Assembly (NCBI GenBank): GCA_024305745.1
Contig: JAHRBS010000015.1
Location: 372,001-436,000 of the forward strand
Reading direction: 5' to 3'
Origin: Polyporus tsugae
Lineage: Eukaryota > Basidiomycota > Agaricomycetes > Polyporales > Polyporaceae
DNA: 64,000 nt
Positions 21,502 through 34,020 of the stretch are shown piece after piece; position 1 is the stretch's first letter, and every line of letters starts with the position of its first letter. Made by a program: the position numbers and the translations under genes. Under the pieces are notes generated by a model. That model worked only from the letters and a program-made list of their open reading frames with translations. It was not told where the DNA came from and searched no databases.

Positions 21502-24500
21502 TGTTGCTGCGGTATGTCTCTGTTGGCGTTGGGCTTGCTCGCTAGTGTACTCAATCATACCATTTGTGCAGCACGCCAGTCTTTGCCCATGCTGTCCGTC
21601 TTGCTTTCGCGCTTTGTGCATTAAACCGCTCGTATCCTAGCCATGTAAAATATCTTGTCTGTCGATCCCTACTGGTTTCGGGACTCTTCTGTGAGTACTC
21701 GATCACTATTTCAAGTGACCTGACGACACAGACTCATCTCAAGCTCGAACGTACAGGCCCGGGACACTCCGAATCCCCCGACTTCGTGTAACCGTAACAT
21801 ACCCATGGACCCCGAAACCCTAGAAACCATGCGGTCGCTCTCGTCTTGTACTCACTATAACCCTGTACCTCTAGTCTTTTTGAGTGGAATAGATCTGCCT
21901 TATATTTATACTGGCCTTAGACCGTCACTAAGCCGCAGGCACACGTCCTCTGAATACGGAATGAGTGCGAGCTGATGGTGGACGGCACAGGACTAGGACG
22001 GGGGGAACTTCCGGTATGCGTAAAAGGTTGCGGCTCAACGCCCAAACGCCCACCAGCCTCCGACATTCGTCAACGACGCTCAACCCTCCCGAGTCCTGTT
22101 CAAGCCGCGGGTCGCGAGCGTGACGGGTGAAACTTGAAGCAAGACCGCACGTCGTTCAACAGGCCATGACGATCACATGCGCATCGATGCATTCACGAAG
22201 ACCAGCATCACCCCCAGAACCGTGGGGGGTGTAGAATCTCACATAATGAACACGAGACTGGGCGAACGGTTTCAAGAACACGAGGCTGAGCACGGGATAC
22301 ATGGTCATGACTCGATGAGTGCAGCGTGCCGCGAAGGGGGCAAGCACGACATATCTTCGAGACGTAGATATGTCGAGAACTCCATTACGCATAATTCCGG
22401 GTCCGGGATATGCTGCGAGTGTTTGAAGTGGATCAAAGCGCGATGCGGGTTCCTTGGTTGACGTTAACAATGCCACTGGGTAAGTATCGCGCATGAGGAT
22501 GATCATTCCGACCCTGGTTCGGAGAAAAGTCGGAGACGGGGACACATTCAAACTTCGAATTCCTGACTCAGAGGAGACTGGCGAATATCCAGAACCCCAA
22601 TTCCATGATAAAGTCTCGACAGAACGTCCTGGTGGAAGGTGCAACGTGTTGTGAGTCACCCAGAAAGCACGGGAAGAAAACCACACACACCTGATTGGCG
22701 TTCCAGATCGTTTTGCTCAAGACCCTCGTGCATCATGCGTTGAAAAATCAGGATCGAGATGTTCGTTCTATATCGCAATCGGAGCCCCGACGGCATACTA
22801 TATCGTGCAACTTCACGTTCATCCAACGAAGTGGTGCCTGACCGAGCACCGCTGGCCGATAACGCTTGGAACAAGTATCGCAGACCTAACAAGTAGATAG
22901 AACTTTTTATCTCAGGGGACGGAGCATTCAACGATGGCTCGAGCTTCGCGGAAGTAATTCTTCAAGCTTGAGGCCCCTGAGTGGCACTGCGCAGATCGTT
23001 AATAGATCTAGAGATGGCTCCAACCTCGGATATCCTCCGCTTTCAATAGACTTCACGCCTCCACGATATCGCTGGTACTGCCGATGGCCTGTGGTACAAG
23101 GTGCGGACTCATTGTCGGCTATCGATATTCTGTGGTTGCAATCCTTCCTAAATCAAGGCTTGAATATCCTGGAACACGGCACTGCGAGTTAACGCACCGT
23201 TCTAGTAAGAAGTTGCCACCCCCCAACCCGCCCTCCGATGGTGTCCTGGGTTGCGCATGTTCGACCACGGTGCACTGCGATCCCATCGGTCGGTGATGGC
23301 TGCAACAGCACAGTCGTTTCTCGGCAGAAATCTGTGTGTACGAAGCCTCCACGGGATCGTCTGCCTGCAACTGTTGCGGCACGAGATATGAAACGGGATC
23401 TGTGAATCGATGCTGCAGTACGCGAGGCTTACCAGCGGGTAGTTCCGTGGATATTTCGGAAAAGATGCCCTCCGAGTTCTTCCGCTGGATATCGGCTTGA
23501 TCAATCAGCGTTCAAGATCCTCGTTTGGAGCCCCATGCGGAGGTTTTGAAGCTATCCACCTTGATATGGCAAGAGCGCCCATTAGAGTTTGCGCTTAACC
23601 TCGACTTCTTGCGCAACACGTTGTGTCTGCATGCTCCGATCGTCCACGGCGTCCTGCGTGGGCCTGAAGCTGGAGCGTTGGAATTACTGAAGCGAGCTAG
23701 AGATGAAACAGTGACCTGGGCAGAACGTGTTGCGGTACGACCGCAGCGAACGAAGTCTTGAATACACCAGTGCGAATGAATCTGCGGAACACCGGTGTGA
23801 AGTTTGAACATCCATGGTAGACACGAGATCAGGGGGCAAAAACACGCAGGAGGACGCACCTAGATTCTATTTGATTCGGCCGCGACTTGCGCTACCTCCA
23901 TGACATAGACACATCGATCCAGGCCAAGAGTAATCAGTCCAGGAGCCACCAGGCACGAGCCGAGAAAGTCTGTACAGCGTGTGACAGTGATATTGCAACA
24001 TACGAGAGAGATCAAGAGGAGAGAGACCAGACAGAAAGCAGCGGTATATACGGGGGTACTCGATGCCGGGATAAGGAATATGAGATATGGAACATGAGAT
24101 ACGAGACGTGTACGTGCGGGTTATGGGACGGGGGAATACTGGCGTACGTACATAAGCATGTGTGGACGGTGCGCACGTAGTACGGGAACGGGCAACATAC
24201 GATTGTGGGACGAAATCGAGGAATAGAGTGTGTTGGTGGACAGTACGATGTCAATTGAGACTGACACTGGCATTGTGAATTGGGGGTGGGGTGATGGATG
24301 GGATGGGTCATGGCATGCAGATGACGAGTGGAGTCTTAGCCGTACAAGATGGAGAGATGAGAGATTGAGAACGAGGGAAGCGGAACAGGGAAACGTATAG
24401 AGACAACAGCCAATCAGTAAACTGACACAGCAAAAGAGGAGGGAGACGGAGAGTATGGAACATGGGAGGGGTAGAATGGAGGGGTGAGAATGGGAATGGG

Positions 24501-24959
24501 GAACGGGGAGGTACGGTGGAAACGACAAACGATGGACAGTTCCGATACATGATGGACAGAGAGCAAATGGATATTTATTATGACCAGGGAGGGAGGATAG
24601 AATGTATGATGTAGATGGTGGGCCAGGAGACGATGGTGATATGGACGGTGGTCGGGATCCGATGTAGCAGATGGTGGAATATGCAGAGCGTCCGTGGACA
24701 AACTTTAGATGGCAGCGTAATGTATGAACAGAGGAGCAGATGGAAAGGACCGTACGGCCGTAAAAGAAGCCAAAAAGACTACAAGATCATACAATATATG
24801 GGTTGATAGTCCGCACAACGGGTGGACTGTTGAAAGGGGCGAATGAGCGACTAAGCGGCGCGGCCGGCAGGAGAAGGATATGGGAGGACGAGCGTGAGCC
24901 TGCAACGCAGAACCGATGCGCAATAACGATAGGGAGAGCAGGAGATCGACGGAGCCAGT
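21502..24959. other. Gene-poor stretch, no gene confidently seen
   Basis: I cannot support a gene in these 3.4 kb. Open minus frames at 22156-22686 and 22656-22931 and a plus frame at 23525-23761 (reading Leu-Ser-Thr-Leu-Ile-Trp-Gln-Glu-Arg and so on) look partly protein-like but I could not join them into a model or name a domain. From 24180 to 24900 the plus strand is strongly purine-rich (GGA/GAG), giving spurious Ser/Pro-rich minus frames. This may be the 3' region of cdh1 plus relic genes. Confidence 0.35.
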
Positions 24960-26970
24960 TCAACGGATGAGGCGACCGTAATCTAGTCGACTCTCCTGCC
25001 GCGCCTGGAGGTTTTCCTTCTTCGGGAACGCGTTCCAGAACCGTAACGTCTCGTCGCCAGCGCCGGTTACAATGGTTTCGCCTTCTGGGCTCATCGCGAG
25101 GTAGAGGACACGGTGCGTGTGGCCGGTGAGAGATGCGACCATGTCGAGAGACGGGTACTTCCAGATGCAGATCTGGTTCTGAGCAGTTGTAGACGAGAAC
25201 CCGTGGGTCGAGACGATCTCATGCGACGTCAACGACCAGATGAGGTTACACACCTGGAGAGCTGTTAGCGAGATCCACATCCCTCCGCATGAACGCAAAT
25301 CACGACTTACCTGGCTACCGGTGTCAAGTTCGCTCAACATCGTGCCGGTCTGGACGTTCCAGAACCGGATATGCTTGTCAGCGGTGCCGCCTCCCGTGGC
25401 AAGGACGCCAGAGACATGGGGGTCCCAAGCCAGGGCTTTGACGGCGGCCGTGTGTTCATGGAACTTCCACAACGGGGTGTCTCCGTCGTCGCCCCCACTT
25501 GAGCTCGCGGGGACGTTGCCGACACGTCCTGGGGTACCGCCCAAGCCACCAGGCCGCTTTGACCCCCTTAGGTCCCAGATGCAGACCTTGTTGTCGTTTC
25601 CCCCACTGGCAAGCGTTGCTGCCTGCGGCCCGCCGTCGCCACTCCAGCGCAGGCCACACACCTCCTGTTTGTGCCCTTGACATCGTTTGAACGGTCGGGT
25701 GCCAGCCTCTCGCACGTCACGATGGTGAACCATACGATCGCGAGAGCCCGAGCTCAGGATGTGCGAGTTCCAGGAGAGCGCACCAATACGTTGGCCGTGC
25801 GCGCGCTCATACGTCCGAGTTAGCTGGAGGGTATTGGCGTCATAGATATGGAGTCGTCCAGACAGTGTGCCCACAGCTAGAGTCGTCCCCTGCAATGTTC
25901 GTCAACATTCTGAATCTCAATCTACCACCCAACATGTCGAAGAGAAAATGACGGCGCGCCGTCGAAAACCCTAACCACCCCCCTAAACCACCATCCAGAA
26001 AAGCTCCACCAGCAACCATAGCAAGGCGCGAGGCGAGGACTGGCGGCAAGTGCCGGCTTTGTTCGAATGACCAAAAACGGCGAACAATGGGGTAGCAGAG
26101 GCACGGGCGCTTTAGGTGGTTTGCGGCAGTGGCCATGTTAGTGGGGGTTACACATACCTTCTGTACCCATGAAACTGAGCTGATTGTGTCATGCAGGTTG
26201 TTGAGATCGCAGAGTTTCGAGACCTGGGCGGTATGTGCCGTCCACAAGTATACGCACGACCCGAGACCTACACCCAACACGTTCGTACTTGACCAGTCCA
26301 CGAGGTTGAGGTAGAAGTCGTCCGCTAGTTCCGGCGCGTCCAATACACGGTATGGTGTCTTGCATACGCTCCGGAGTTGGCGACGTGGGCTCTCCAGCAG
26401 CTGGCGGCTCTCCGCACGGACAGGGCTCAACGAGTAGGCCTCGTCCGTCGGCATATCTAGGCGCCGAGAGGGCGTGGCCGGGTTGGATCGAGACGGTGAA
26501 TTGAACGCAAACAGGCGGCGACGGGTGGGTGTGGTCGGTAGGTTGGTTGTGGATGTTGTAGGAGGACGCACGGGAGACCCAGGACGCTGTGGTGAAGCGG
26601 AAGTGACTTCGGTATGGAGGATGGTGTTGAAAATCGAGTTTGCCTGCTCCTTCAACGCGTCGGATTCGGTGGGGATGATGCGATTCTTGCTCGGGGTCGA
26701 GGGTGTCGCGTCGTCCATGAGGTGGAACGTCGTTCTCATGTCTCCTCCGTCGCGCGAGGGCACGAAGCGGTCTCCATAGTCTCTGTGCGCGTTCCGCTCG
26801 GGGCTCTCCGGAGTCGCACCATCGCTCGTCCCCGGTCTGGAGTCCAACGAGGGCGTGGATGCTGAAGCCGCCGGGAATACGGGATGGAATCGCGTGCGAT
26901 TTTTCCTCGGACTGTCTTCGTCCGCCCCGCGCAGGCGCTTCCCGAACGGCGAGTTCTTGAGTCCGGCCAT
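24960..26970 (-). CDS. cdh1: APC/C activator Cdh1 (Fizzy-related WD40 protein)
   Basis: Model: complement(join(24960..25253, 25311..25889, 26158..26970)), 561 aa; every exon is a multiple of three. It binds the anaphase-promoting complex, recruits D-box and KEN-box substrates and so drives mitotic exit and G1. Seen: C-box DRFVPSR at residues 67-73; a RRRLFAF motif; many S/T-P sites in the N-terminal 200 residues, fitting CDK control; TPYRVLDAPELADDFYLNL, hallmark of Cdh1 rather than Cdc20; seven WD40 blades from about 250; and the C-terminal Ile-Arg tail. The 268-bp first intron is unusually long here. It is divergent from spt7 across 265 bp. Identification is secure; the name Cdh1/Fzr1/Ste9 depends on species. 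Confidence 0.95.
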
Positions 26971-27235
26971 GGTGCTTGTTCGAGTTATGGTCAAAAGTGG
27001 CGAGCAGGAGAGGATTGCAGCATGAGCCAGGTGGAGGAGGTGGTGGTTGGTGGCAGACCGCGCGAGCGCGACATCGCGAGACGCGTCGCGACAGTTTAGA
27101 CTCCGATAGAAACTCCGCCGAGGAAATTTGGGCGGGGCGTCGCCCACCGTTCTCGGCATCTCGCGAATATTCCGGGCGGAGTCTAAATACCCATCTTGTT
27201 CCGCAACCCCCACCGACCCTGCGCATGGATCGACT
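26971..27235. promoter_or_regulatory. Bidirectional promoter between cdh1 and spt7
   Basis: Only 265 bp separate the two divergent ATGs, so 5' UTRs and promoter elements must share this stretch. It contains GCGCGAGCGCGAC-type GC-rich runs near 27060 and no clear TATA box, as expected for housekeeping genes. Confidence 0.5.
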
Positions 27236-30200
27236 ATGAACGTACGCCTGCTTGCCATCCATCCCAAATTCTTGCTGCTGACGACTCCGACGTTCAGAAC
27301 CTCCTCAGGACTCTCACCGCAAGCCAAGTCAAGTCCTCGTTACCCGAATCCGAGCTCAAGTTATTATTAAGCGCCGTTAAGGAGACCCGCGTAAGTGGCT
27401 GGCATAATGTATGCTTCGTCTCACTCTGAAACTCTTCCAGCGATCGTCCAGCGATCCTCAGAAGCTCGCTGATGCATTCTACGACTCCCTCGAGGGTCTC
27501 CTCTATGACCTCCGCATGGTCACCATGGTGGGACCAGTTTCAGCCACAGCCCTGTCCGCACGTGAGTTAATGTGCGTTCTTAGGATAACCGGGACGCGGA
27601 GGCCTTCCTGAAGCCGGTAGCTAAGTCGGAGGTGCCGGATTATTATGAATGTGCGTGTATATGCGTTTCCATTCACCGTCACGATGCTCAGTCGGATCGC
27701 AGACATCACGACCCCCATGGACCTTCAGACGATGCTCAAGAAGGTCAAGCAACGACACTACAAGTCCAAACAGGAGTTTAAGGACGATCTGGATCAAATA
27801 TGGTCGAATTGCTTCCAGTATAACGCGACAGAGGTGAGCGACTCAGGATAATTCGAACAGCGGACGCGTCTCGAATCCTGCTTTGCCATTCGCAACCGTT
27901 CGCATTGGGTTTGGGAGCATTCTTCATTGATGGTCCAGAGACGGGATATGGTGTCGTGTGCGCGCGCATACACCTTGTCTAATGTCATCGGAGGGTACCG
28001 GCTCTTTACCGCAAGGGATCACCAGGGATCCTTCAAACCCAGAGCGTTGTGGCTAATGCGACGCTACACAGGACCATCCTCTCCGGCAATGCGCGTCAAG
28101 ACTGAGCCACAAGGCGGAGCGCCTTCTGAAGAACATAACGGACTACAAGGAGCGCGCCGATCCCATCATCCCTGGCGAGGTCCCAGTCCGCGGTGTCACT
28201 CCTCGAGTGAACGGCATCACTCTCAACGGGACCGCCCGCCACTTTCCCGGATCGGCTTTCCGGTCGCCCAGTCCGACCAAGCAAGGACCTCCATTGCCGG
28301 GACAATCGAAGAAGATTCAGCGCGACACCACCTTCCCAGAATCATCAGCTTTTGTCCGGACGCAGGCAGGCATGACAGTGTTCGTGCAGTTGGAGCGTGA
28401 TGTCGATGAGTACCTGTCGCGCACGCCCGTGCCGGATGCGTCCGACCCGACGGTGCAGCAGTTGAAGGAACGGCTACTGCGGTATGCCGTCCCTTTGGAG
28501 AACGACAGACATATAGATGGGCCTCTGAGCACGTTGGATGGGGAGGTTGGGGCGAAGCGGAAGTTGTGCGTTCGAGTCGATGTTGCTGTGCAAGCTGAAC
28601 ACTAACATCTAGCAGGAATGGCTTCGCAGACGACCGACCCCGGAAGCGTGCGCGGATGCACAGTCAGAACGCGGGAGATAGGGACGTCGTCGAGCTCTGG
28701 TGGGACGTCATGCGCTCTGAAGAGATGCTCGCCAACGGCCTTCCCTCTCTCACCCGCTCCGTCTCCGCACACACGCCCCCTAATGCAATCACCGACCCGC
28801 CACGGAATTCCACTCGCCGGAAGGAGAAAAAGAAGAAGGAAACGACCTCAACCAGCACCCTATTGTACAACATGAACAACAACATCCGCACGCTCCGGAG
28901 AGTACGCACGACGCACGCGAAGTTTACCGCGCTGAACCAGAGTCTGGAGGAGAGCGGTGGTGTCGCGCCACCTCCAATGCACGACATTCACGAGGATCTC
29001 GACGACGTACTGGATGAGCGGCCGTGGAAGCCGATGGGGGCGGGCATCGACATGGGCGAGGAGAACGCCAATGATTGTTTGCATTGGATGGGGAGCAAGG
29101 TCCTGGAGCATGCAGGCTTTCAAGGGACGTCGAAGATGGCGATGGATGTGCTCGCGAGCGTCACCGCGGAGTACCTGCAGAACGTCGGTCGGACGATCCG
29201 GTTCCTGTGCGATAAGTACGGGAACCACATGACTCCCGAGGTGAGTGTCTGCCGTGAAGCGTCGTGTACATGTTCAGGGTATCTGAACAGTATTGGATCA
29301 GGAAATCATTCTGCACACGCTTTTCGAGAGCGGCATTACGCAGATCAGCGACCTCGAGCGGTATATCAAGGACGACGTCCTACGCTATGGTGGCCGACTC
29401 ACAGACCTTGAGAAGAAGCTTGGTAATGCGTATCGAGAGGCGGTTAGTTGTCATACCTACCCCCTACTCGTGTTCGCATCTAATTCATTCGACTCAGACA
29501 ACCGAGGAAGCTTGGGACGACGAAGCCCTTTTCCGCATGGAAGGCGAAGAGGAGGAAGGCGAATTTGTCATGTACGTGCTTCCTAACTTAACCATTGCAC
29601 GTGTTTATGTTTTCCATCTCCAGGGGCAATTTCGCGGACTCCTTTGGAGAGGATTTCTTGGGTCTGAAGGAGCTTGGTATCGCCGACGAGTTCGGGCTCT
29701 CAAGTCTCACTATACCCAAGCGGCTGCTCAAGGGGAAGAAGGGCGGCATCAAGGAGGATCCTTCAGCGTACGTGTTTCGCTGTGTTGCTATTGACCGTCC
29801 TCTGATATTCTTGTTGTCGCAGCGAGAAACCTCTGGAACCGCCTCCGCCCTTCCCGCCGCCTCCACCATTTATACCCTTGGATTCGAACACTATCGACGA
29901 CCAGATCGGCTTGCTCAAAGTATTCTATCAGTCTCGCGTTGCCGAGGTGTCTTCCGCGCTCGTCGCGCCTCCCCCACCCGGCCAGGCAGGTCCGGGCCTT
30001 CCGCCCCCCCTGGCAGCCCCAGGGGTTATCAACGGTTCCTTTGGCCCCTTCCCTACGGCCTCTCTCCCCTCCGTACCTGTCAAACCCAACGCCTCCCTCG
30101 GCGCGACTCAACCTGGATCCGCAGAACTTACACAGGTCATCATTCTCCCAGACGACGCACCGAGCCTCGCGCACACCAAGATGGGGCCTCTCGGGACGAT

Positions 30201-30459
30201 CAACAAGGCCGCGCCCGCCGCGAGCACGGCGAAGAAGAAGAGCAAGGCCAAGCCTCCCGCGCCCGCTCCTAGTCTGCCACCTGGGGACGGGGACGCACCG
30301 CCACCAGCCACTCCCGGGCCGCCACCTCCGCCTCCGCTGATGCACTCATCGAGCACAGGGGGCATGGGCGAGTCGAAAAAGGGCAAGGGCACGGGCACGC
30401 CAAGTAAGAAGAAGGCGAAGATCGAGCCGTTTCCGCCCGTCGTTATGGCGAGCGCTTGA
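27236..30459 (+). CDS. spt7: SAGA complex subunit Spt7 (bromodomain plus histone fold)
   Basis: Model: join(27236..27241, 27298..27390, 27441..27527, 27584..27650, 27703..27833, 28072..28565, 28616..29240, 29302..29442, 29498..29571, 29624..29767, 29823..30459), 832 aa in phase throughout. SAGA is a nuclear histone acetyltransferase coactivator; Spt7 is a core scaffold. Seen: bromodomain (about 35-150) with PDYYEYI and PMDL created across a 52-bp intron and the acetyl-lysine Asn in NCFQYN; a basic nuclear stretch PRKRAR; histone-fold region (about 465-550) with YLQNVGRTIRFLCDKYG and LFESGITQISDLERYI; Pro-rich tail and Lys-rich end. The first exon has only two codons before a 56-bp intron: other ATGs upstream are out of frame, which decided this start. 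A 238-bp intron follows exon 5. Confidence 0.93.
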
Positions 30460-31059
30460 GGGCTTTGCGATGTCACTCGACGCCATCGCACAAGATATGG
30501 TTTTCGGCCGGCGTGGTCAATGGTTCTTGTTTATTATTGCGCGGCATTCAATCGTCCTGATGGTGTCGACCACGTATGTACTGTGTTCTGGACTGGACAC
30601 CCATCGTTGGATCATATTGTATGTATCTGTATCATTATCGTATATTCACGCTTGTGAACAGCGGATAATTGTGACAACAACTCTGTACTCGTGAATCTCG
30701 TCCCTTGCCGTGTAGATGCCGGAAACGACACACAAGAGAAGTATATCGCACTAGGTATTACCTGTAGTGAGTGCTGGTGGCAAGGCATACATTGAGAGAA
30801 ATAAACAAGTAGGGCAAAATGGAGCTAACGGAGGACTTGAGACTTAGAGTCTTGAGAGTAGCAGACTCGGCACACCTATTATAACATATCAAATCGATCG
30901 TGTGTACTTAGAAACGACAACAAGGACCGAATCGGTCCCAAGCCAACCTAAAATTACAGACCCTACATTGGACAGCAGAAAGCATCGAAAGCGCGCGCTG
31001 CTGGATGGGTTAGCTATGCCCAGATGCAAGAAGCAAAACGCCGCTCACATAGCCGGGGG
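30460..31059. other. Convergent intergenic between spt7 and K2
   Basis: About 600 bp of AT-richer sequence between two convergent gene ends. No gene is supported. Confidence 0.4.
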
Positions 31060-32390
31060 TTATGCAACAAGACGTTTGAGGTGGTATAGACCTTCTCGAG
31101 CCACGGCGACGGTATCATAGACGACCCTCTCGGAAGTGGTCTCCGTCCTCGGGCGCAACCTCCAGCGTAGAAGAGGATTGTTCAGCCTAGCCCGTATATT
31201 GCTGAACATCGTCATGGCATCCCGAGCACTGACACGAGCGGCGGGATCCGTCCGTTGCATCGCATCCACGAGTGGCTGGAGGAAATCGAGCCCGCAGTAG
31301 ACCTGCGAAGCCAGTGAACATTGGCCGCGGGGAAGAGGAAGAAGCTGGTGCCGCACCTCTAAGAACTCCTTCAGGAAGAGGTTTCCGAGAGCCCACACGT
31401 CGACCTTGTAGGCATCATACAGGACGTCGTATAACATCTCCGGGGCCTCCTTGTATCGGCCGATCACGCCCGTTGCTTGCGGAGGAGCACCTTCTGGGAA
31501 ACGGATAGAGATACCGAAGTCGATGTACAAGTAGCGGACGGAATGATCGAGCCGCGATAGAGGAGAGACTTCGTAGACCGCGTCTTCAGAGAATTTCCAT
31601 CGCACGGGATGGTGACCCTTAGGATACAGGGCTCGCCCGTCCATCATGACATTTGGAGGTGCTATGTCGCTTGAAGATCGAAATGTAAGGGTAGACAGCG
31701 GGAGATGGGCTACAGGAGAACTCACCGATGCGCTATGCGATTCCTGTGTAGAAATTCGAGGCCCTACCTCTCGTTCATCAGACTGAGTAGTACGATGAAC
31801 TCTGAAAACTGGACCGACCTCGAGCGTTTGATAGACGAAATCTACAACCTCTCCAACCGCCTCAAATTCCGGCTCATTGAACGGCCGTAGGTATGGCATG
31901 ACCACCAGAGCTCTCTGAGGCTCGAACGGGTCTTGTAGGACTTCTAGGATTGGAACGCAATGGTTGTTGGAAGCATGGATTAATGTCAGGAATTGGGCAA
32001 TGTCGATTTCTTTGGTGCCTTTAGAAGTGCGCTTTATGGAAACCCGCTCTTCATTACGAAAACCAATGGCGTCGATGACATTAAAAGTCTATAGGCCAAC
32101 GTCTAAGTAGGACTCAGAAGCCTACGACGAATGCATTATGAAGGACGACTCACGTTTAACATGATGGAATCCTCACAGTATGTTGGGTTCAAATTCGTTT
32201 GATGCCATGACGGTTTCCAGCCTGGATGATAACGAGGCCTTAACTTGTATCCCTTCTTGTCCAGGAATTGTTGCCGTTTCTGCCAGTTGACCTCGGCTGG
32301 TAGCAAATCATAGACGCCTTGGCGAGTGAGCTCAGATTCGATCTGTTCTCCTTCAGGGCTGAGATAAGCATAGCGGGGCAAAGTGCCCAT
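31060..32390 (-). CDS. Protein-kinase-like protein, K2
   Basis: Model: complement(join(31060..31302, 31357..31669, 31726..31763, 31819..32088, 32154..32390)), 366 aa. The exon plan equals K1, with the 38- and 313-bp exons conserved to the base. Start chosen at the ATG at 32390, because the longer frame upstream begins without ATG. Blocks: LLPAEVNWQKRQQFLDKKGY, PRYHPGWKPSW, a VSIKR motif, VMPYLRPF hinge, catalytic loop HRDIAPPNVMMDG formed across an intron, IDFGIS, and VDVWALGNLF. All catalytic residues are present. It is head to head with T2, 430 bp apart. K1 and K2 are clearly paralogs but well diverged, so the pair duplication is not recent. Confidence 0.8.
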
Positions 32391-32820
32391 GGGTGAAAGA
32401 AACACGAGTAGTAGGTTACGAGGGCAGCCAAGACTCTACCGCGGCCGACTTGAAGGGTACAACGTTGAACAAGGAGAGAAGGCTCTGGCGCGGTACCGGT
32501 GGTTGGCAATCGAGATGGTCGGGCAGTAGGTCTGGGAGCGCCCATTGGCGGCTCCTTGACTATGCGATCTCGGAGATCTCATCTCGAACACGCCCCTTCC
32601 ACGCGTTTAACTTTCTGTGTGTTGACCGTCAGCATCCCGGCTTCTTGCACTGGTCGTGCAGCGTGCACTTGTCTCGTATCCGGGTCTTTCTTCTTTAAAA
32701 TCCCCTTCATGCCAAGGATCATGGTCCCCTCGAAATCCCCCCGCTCCGCTGGCACATCGCCATCCCCTCCTCCAGCAGCGTCTCCACCTGGTCTCCCGAA
32801 GAACATAATACATCACCAGA

Positions 32821-34020
32821 ATGGCCAGCGGTTTCGATATCTGGGGCGTCGTCGCTAGCGTTCTGGGCCTTTTGAGCTTGTTTCAGTTCATTGCGGCAGT
32901 CATAAATAGCCGGCTCCCCCGACAGCGCCTCCGTACCTTCGACGACACACTCGAGGAAACGGAAGGTCTTTTACGGTCGGTTGAAGAGGAGGGACTTTTC
33001 GACGACGACGGAGGACAATACATATCTAGCGCTAAAACAAGGATCGCGAAGTAAGTACTCCGTAATGTTATTGTTTGACAAGTGTGCTAAAGGCCTCTCA
33101 GTGTGTGTAACCGTGCGCGACGCCTGCGAGGGGATGCGTTCGCGGCGCGGACGTTAAACCAGGAAATCACCCAATGGTGGAGAGGGCTTTCAAGGGAGAT
33201 TACTGTATGTTGTGACGATCTGAGAGCGCTAAGAGTCCAAGTTTCCGTACGTCCTCCTATCGTCCAGTTCTTACCAGTTCGCTCGAACGGCATAATATTC
33301 AGACCACCAGTAACGAAAGAAGAAAGACGTTAGCACAACATCAGAATGATCTTACTGCGGGCGATCTTCCACATCTCAGTACGTTCGTTGCGATAGACTT
33401 AGGTCAACTATGCATGAACTCACCGACGCTTGGCACCAGACCCAGCTTCTACCGTTGGGATCGCCCGGGATTCTTCATTGAAGGCAGACGCAGATCCCTC
33501 CGAAGAGGACAACGAGGCCTGGCATCTTCCACTTGATGGCATGGATGATAGTGTACCTGCCAGTGTCGGCGAGACAGTATCAGCCATCACCGCTCCCCCT
33601 GCAAGGACCCATGACACGCCTCGTTCTCTGTTAGAATATACGGACATTCCACCCTCCTACCGCCGGCAGAGCAGTCTCCCGCCATATGCTTCATCCCCCC
33701 CTTTAACGACCACGGTCTTCACACGGTACACCGTCACCTCGGTCGACGCTACACGCGCGACGCGCAAGCTCGTCAAGGCGTATCGGCGGAATCTCATGGT
33801 GCACAACGTGCCCTGGCAGCCCGAGGGAGCACAGCATCCCCATCACGGAGCGTCTGCCGCTGCTTCTGCCAGAGCTGTCGACCGCCCATCGAATACCACA
33901 CGCCATTGGAAGCTCTTGGAGGCGAGGTCGAAGTTCAGGCTCCGCCCATATGTGACAGTGCTGTCTCATGAGGCAACCCTCGTCGCGATTCCGCGTGCCA
34001 CTGGCACCGTAGATGCCTGA
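32821..34020 (+). CDS. Family T single-span membrane protein, T2
   Basis: Model: join(32821..33050, 33102..33246, 33303..33378, 33440..34020), 343 aa. N-terminal span at residues about 5-27 (WGVVASVLGLLSLFQFIAAV) ending Arg-Leu-Pro, then an acidic helical stretch; exon 2 is 145 bp and encodes an Arg-rich helix ending Arg-Val-Gln-Val-Ser. As in T1, exon 3 begins Thr-Thr-Ser. The long C-terminal tail is Ser/Thr/Pro-rich and charged, probably disordered. There is no cleavable signal, so the N-terminal segment is likely a signal anchor. The partner kinase K2 is divergently transcribed immediately upstream, exactly as K1 with T1. Confidence 0.68.

Noticed and set aside
22156..22931. Two overlapping minus-strand frames that might be a spliced membrane protein
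   Set aside because: Could not find a consistent splice chain or a recognised motif.
24121..24701. Overlapping minus-strand Ser/Pro/His-rich open frames
   Set aside because: They arise from a purine-rich plus strand, have skewed composition and no conserved block.
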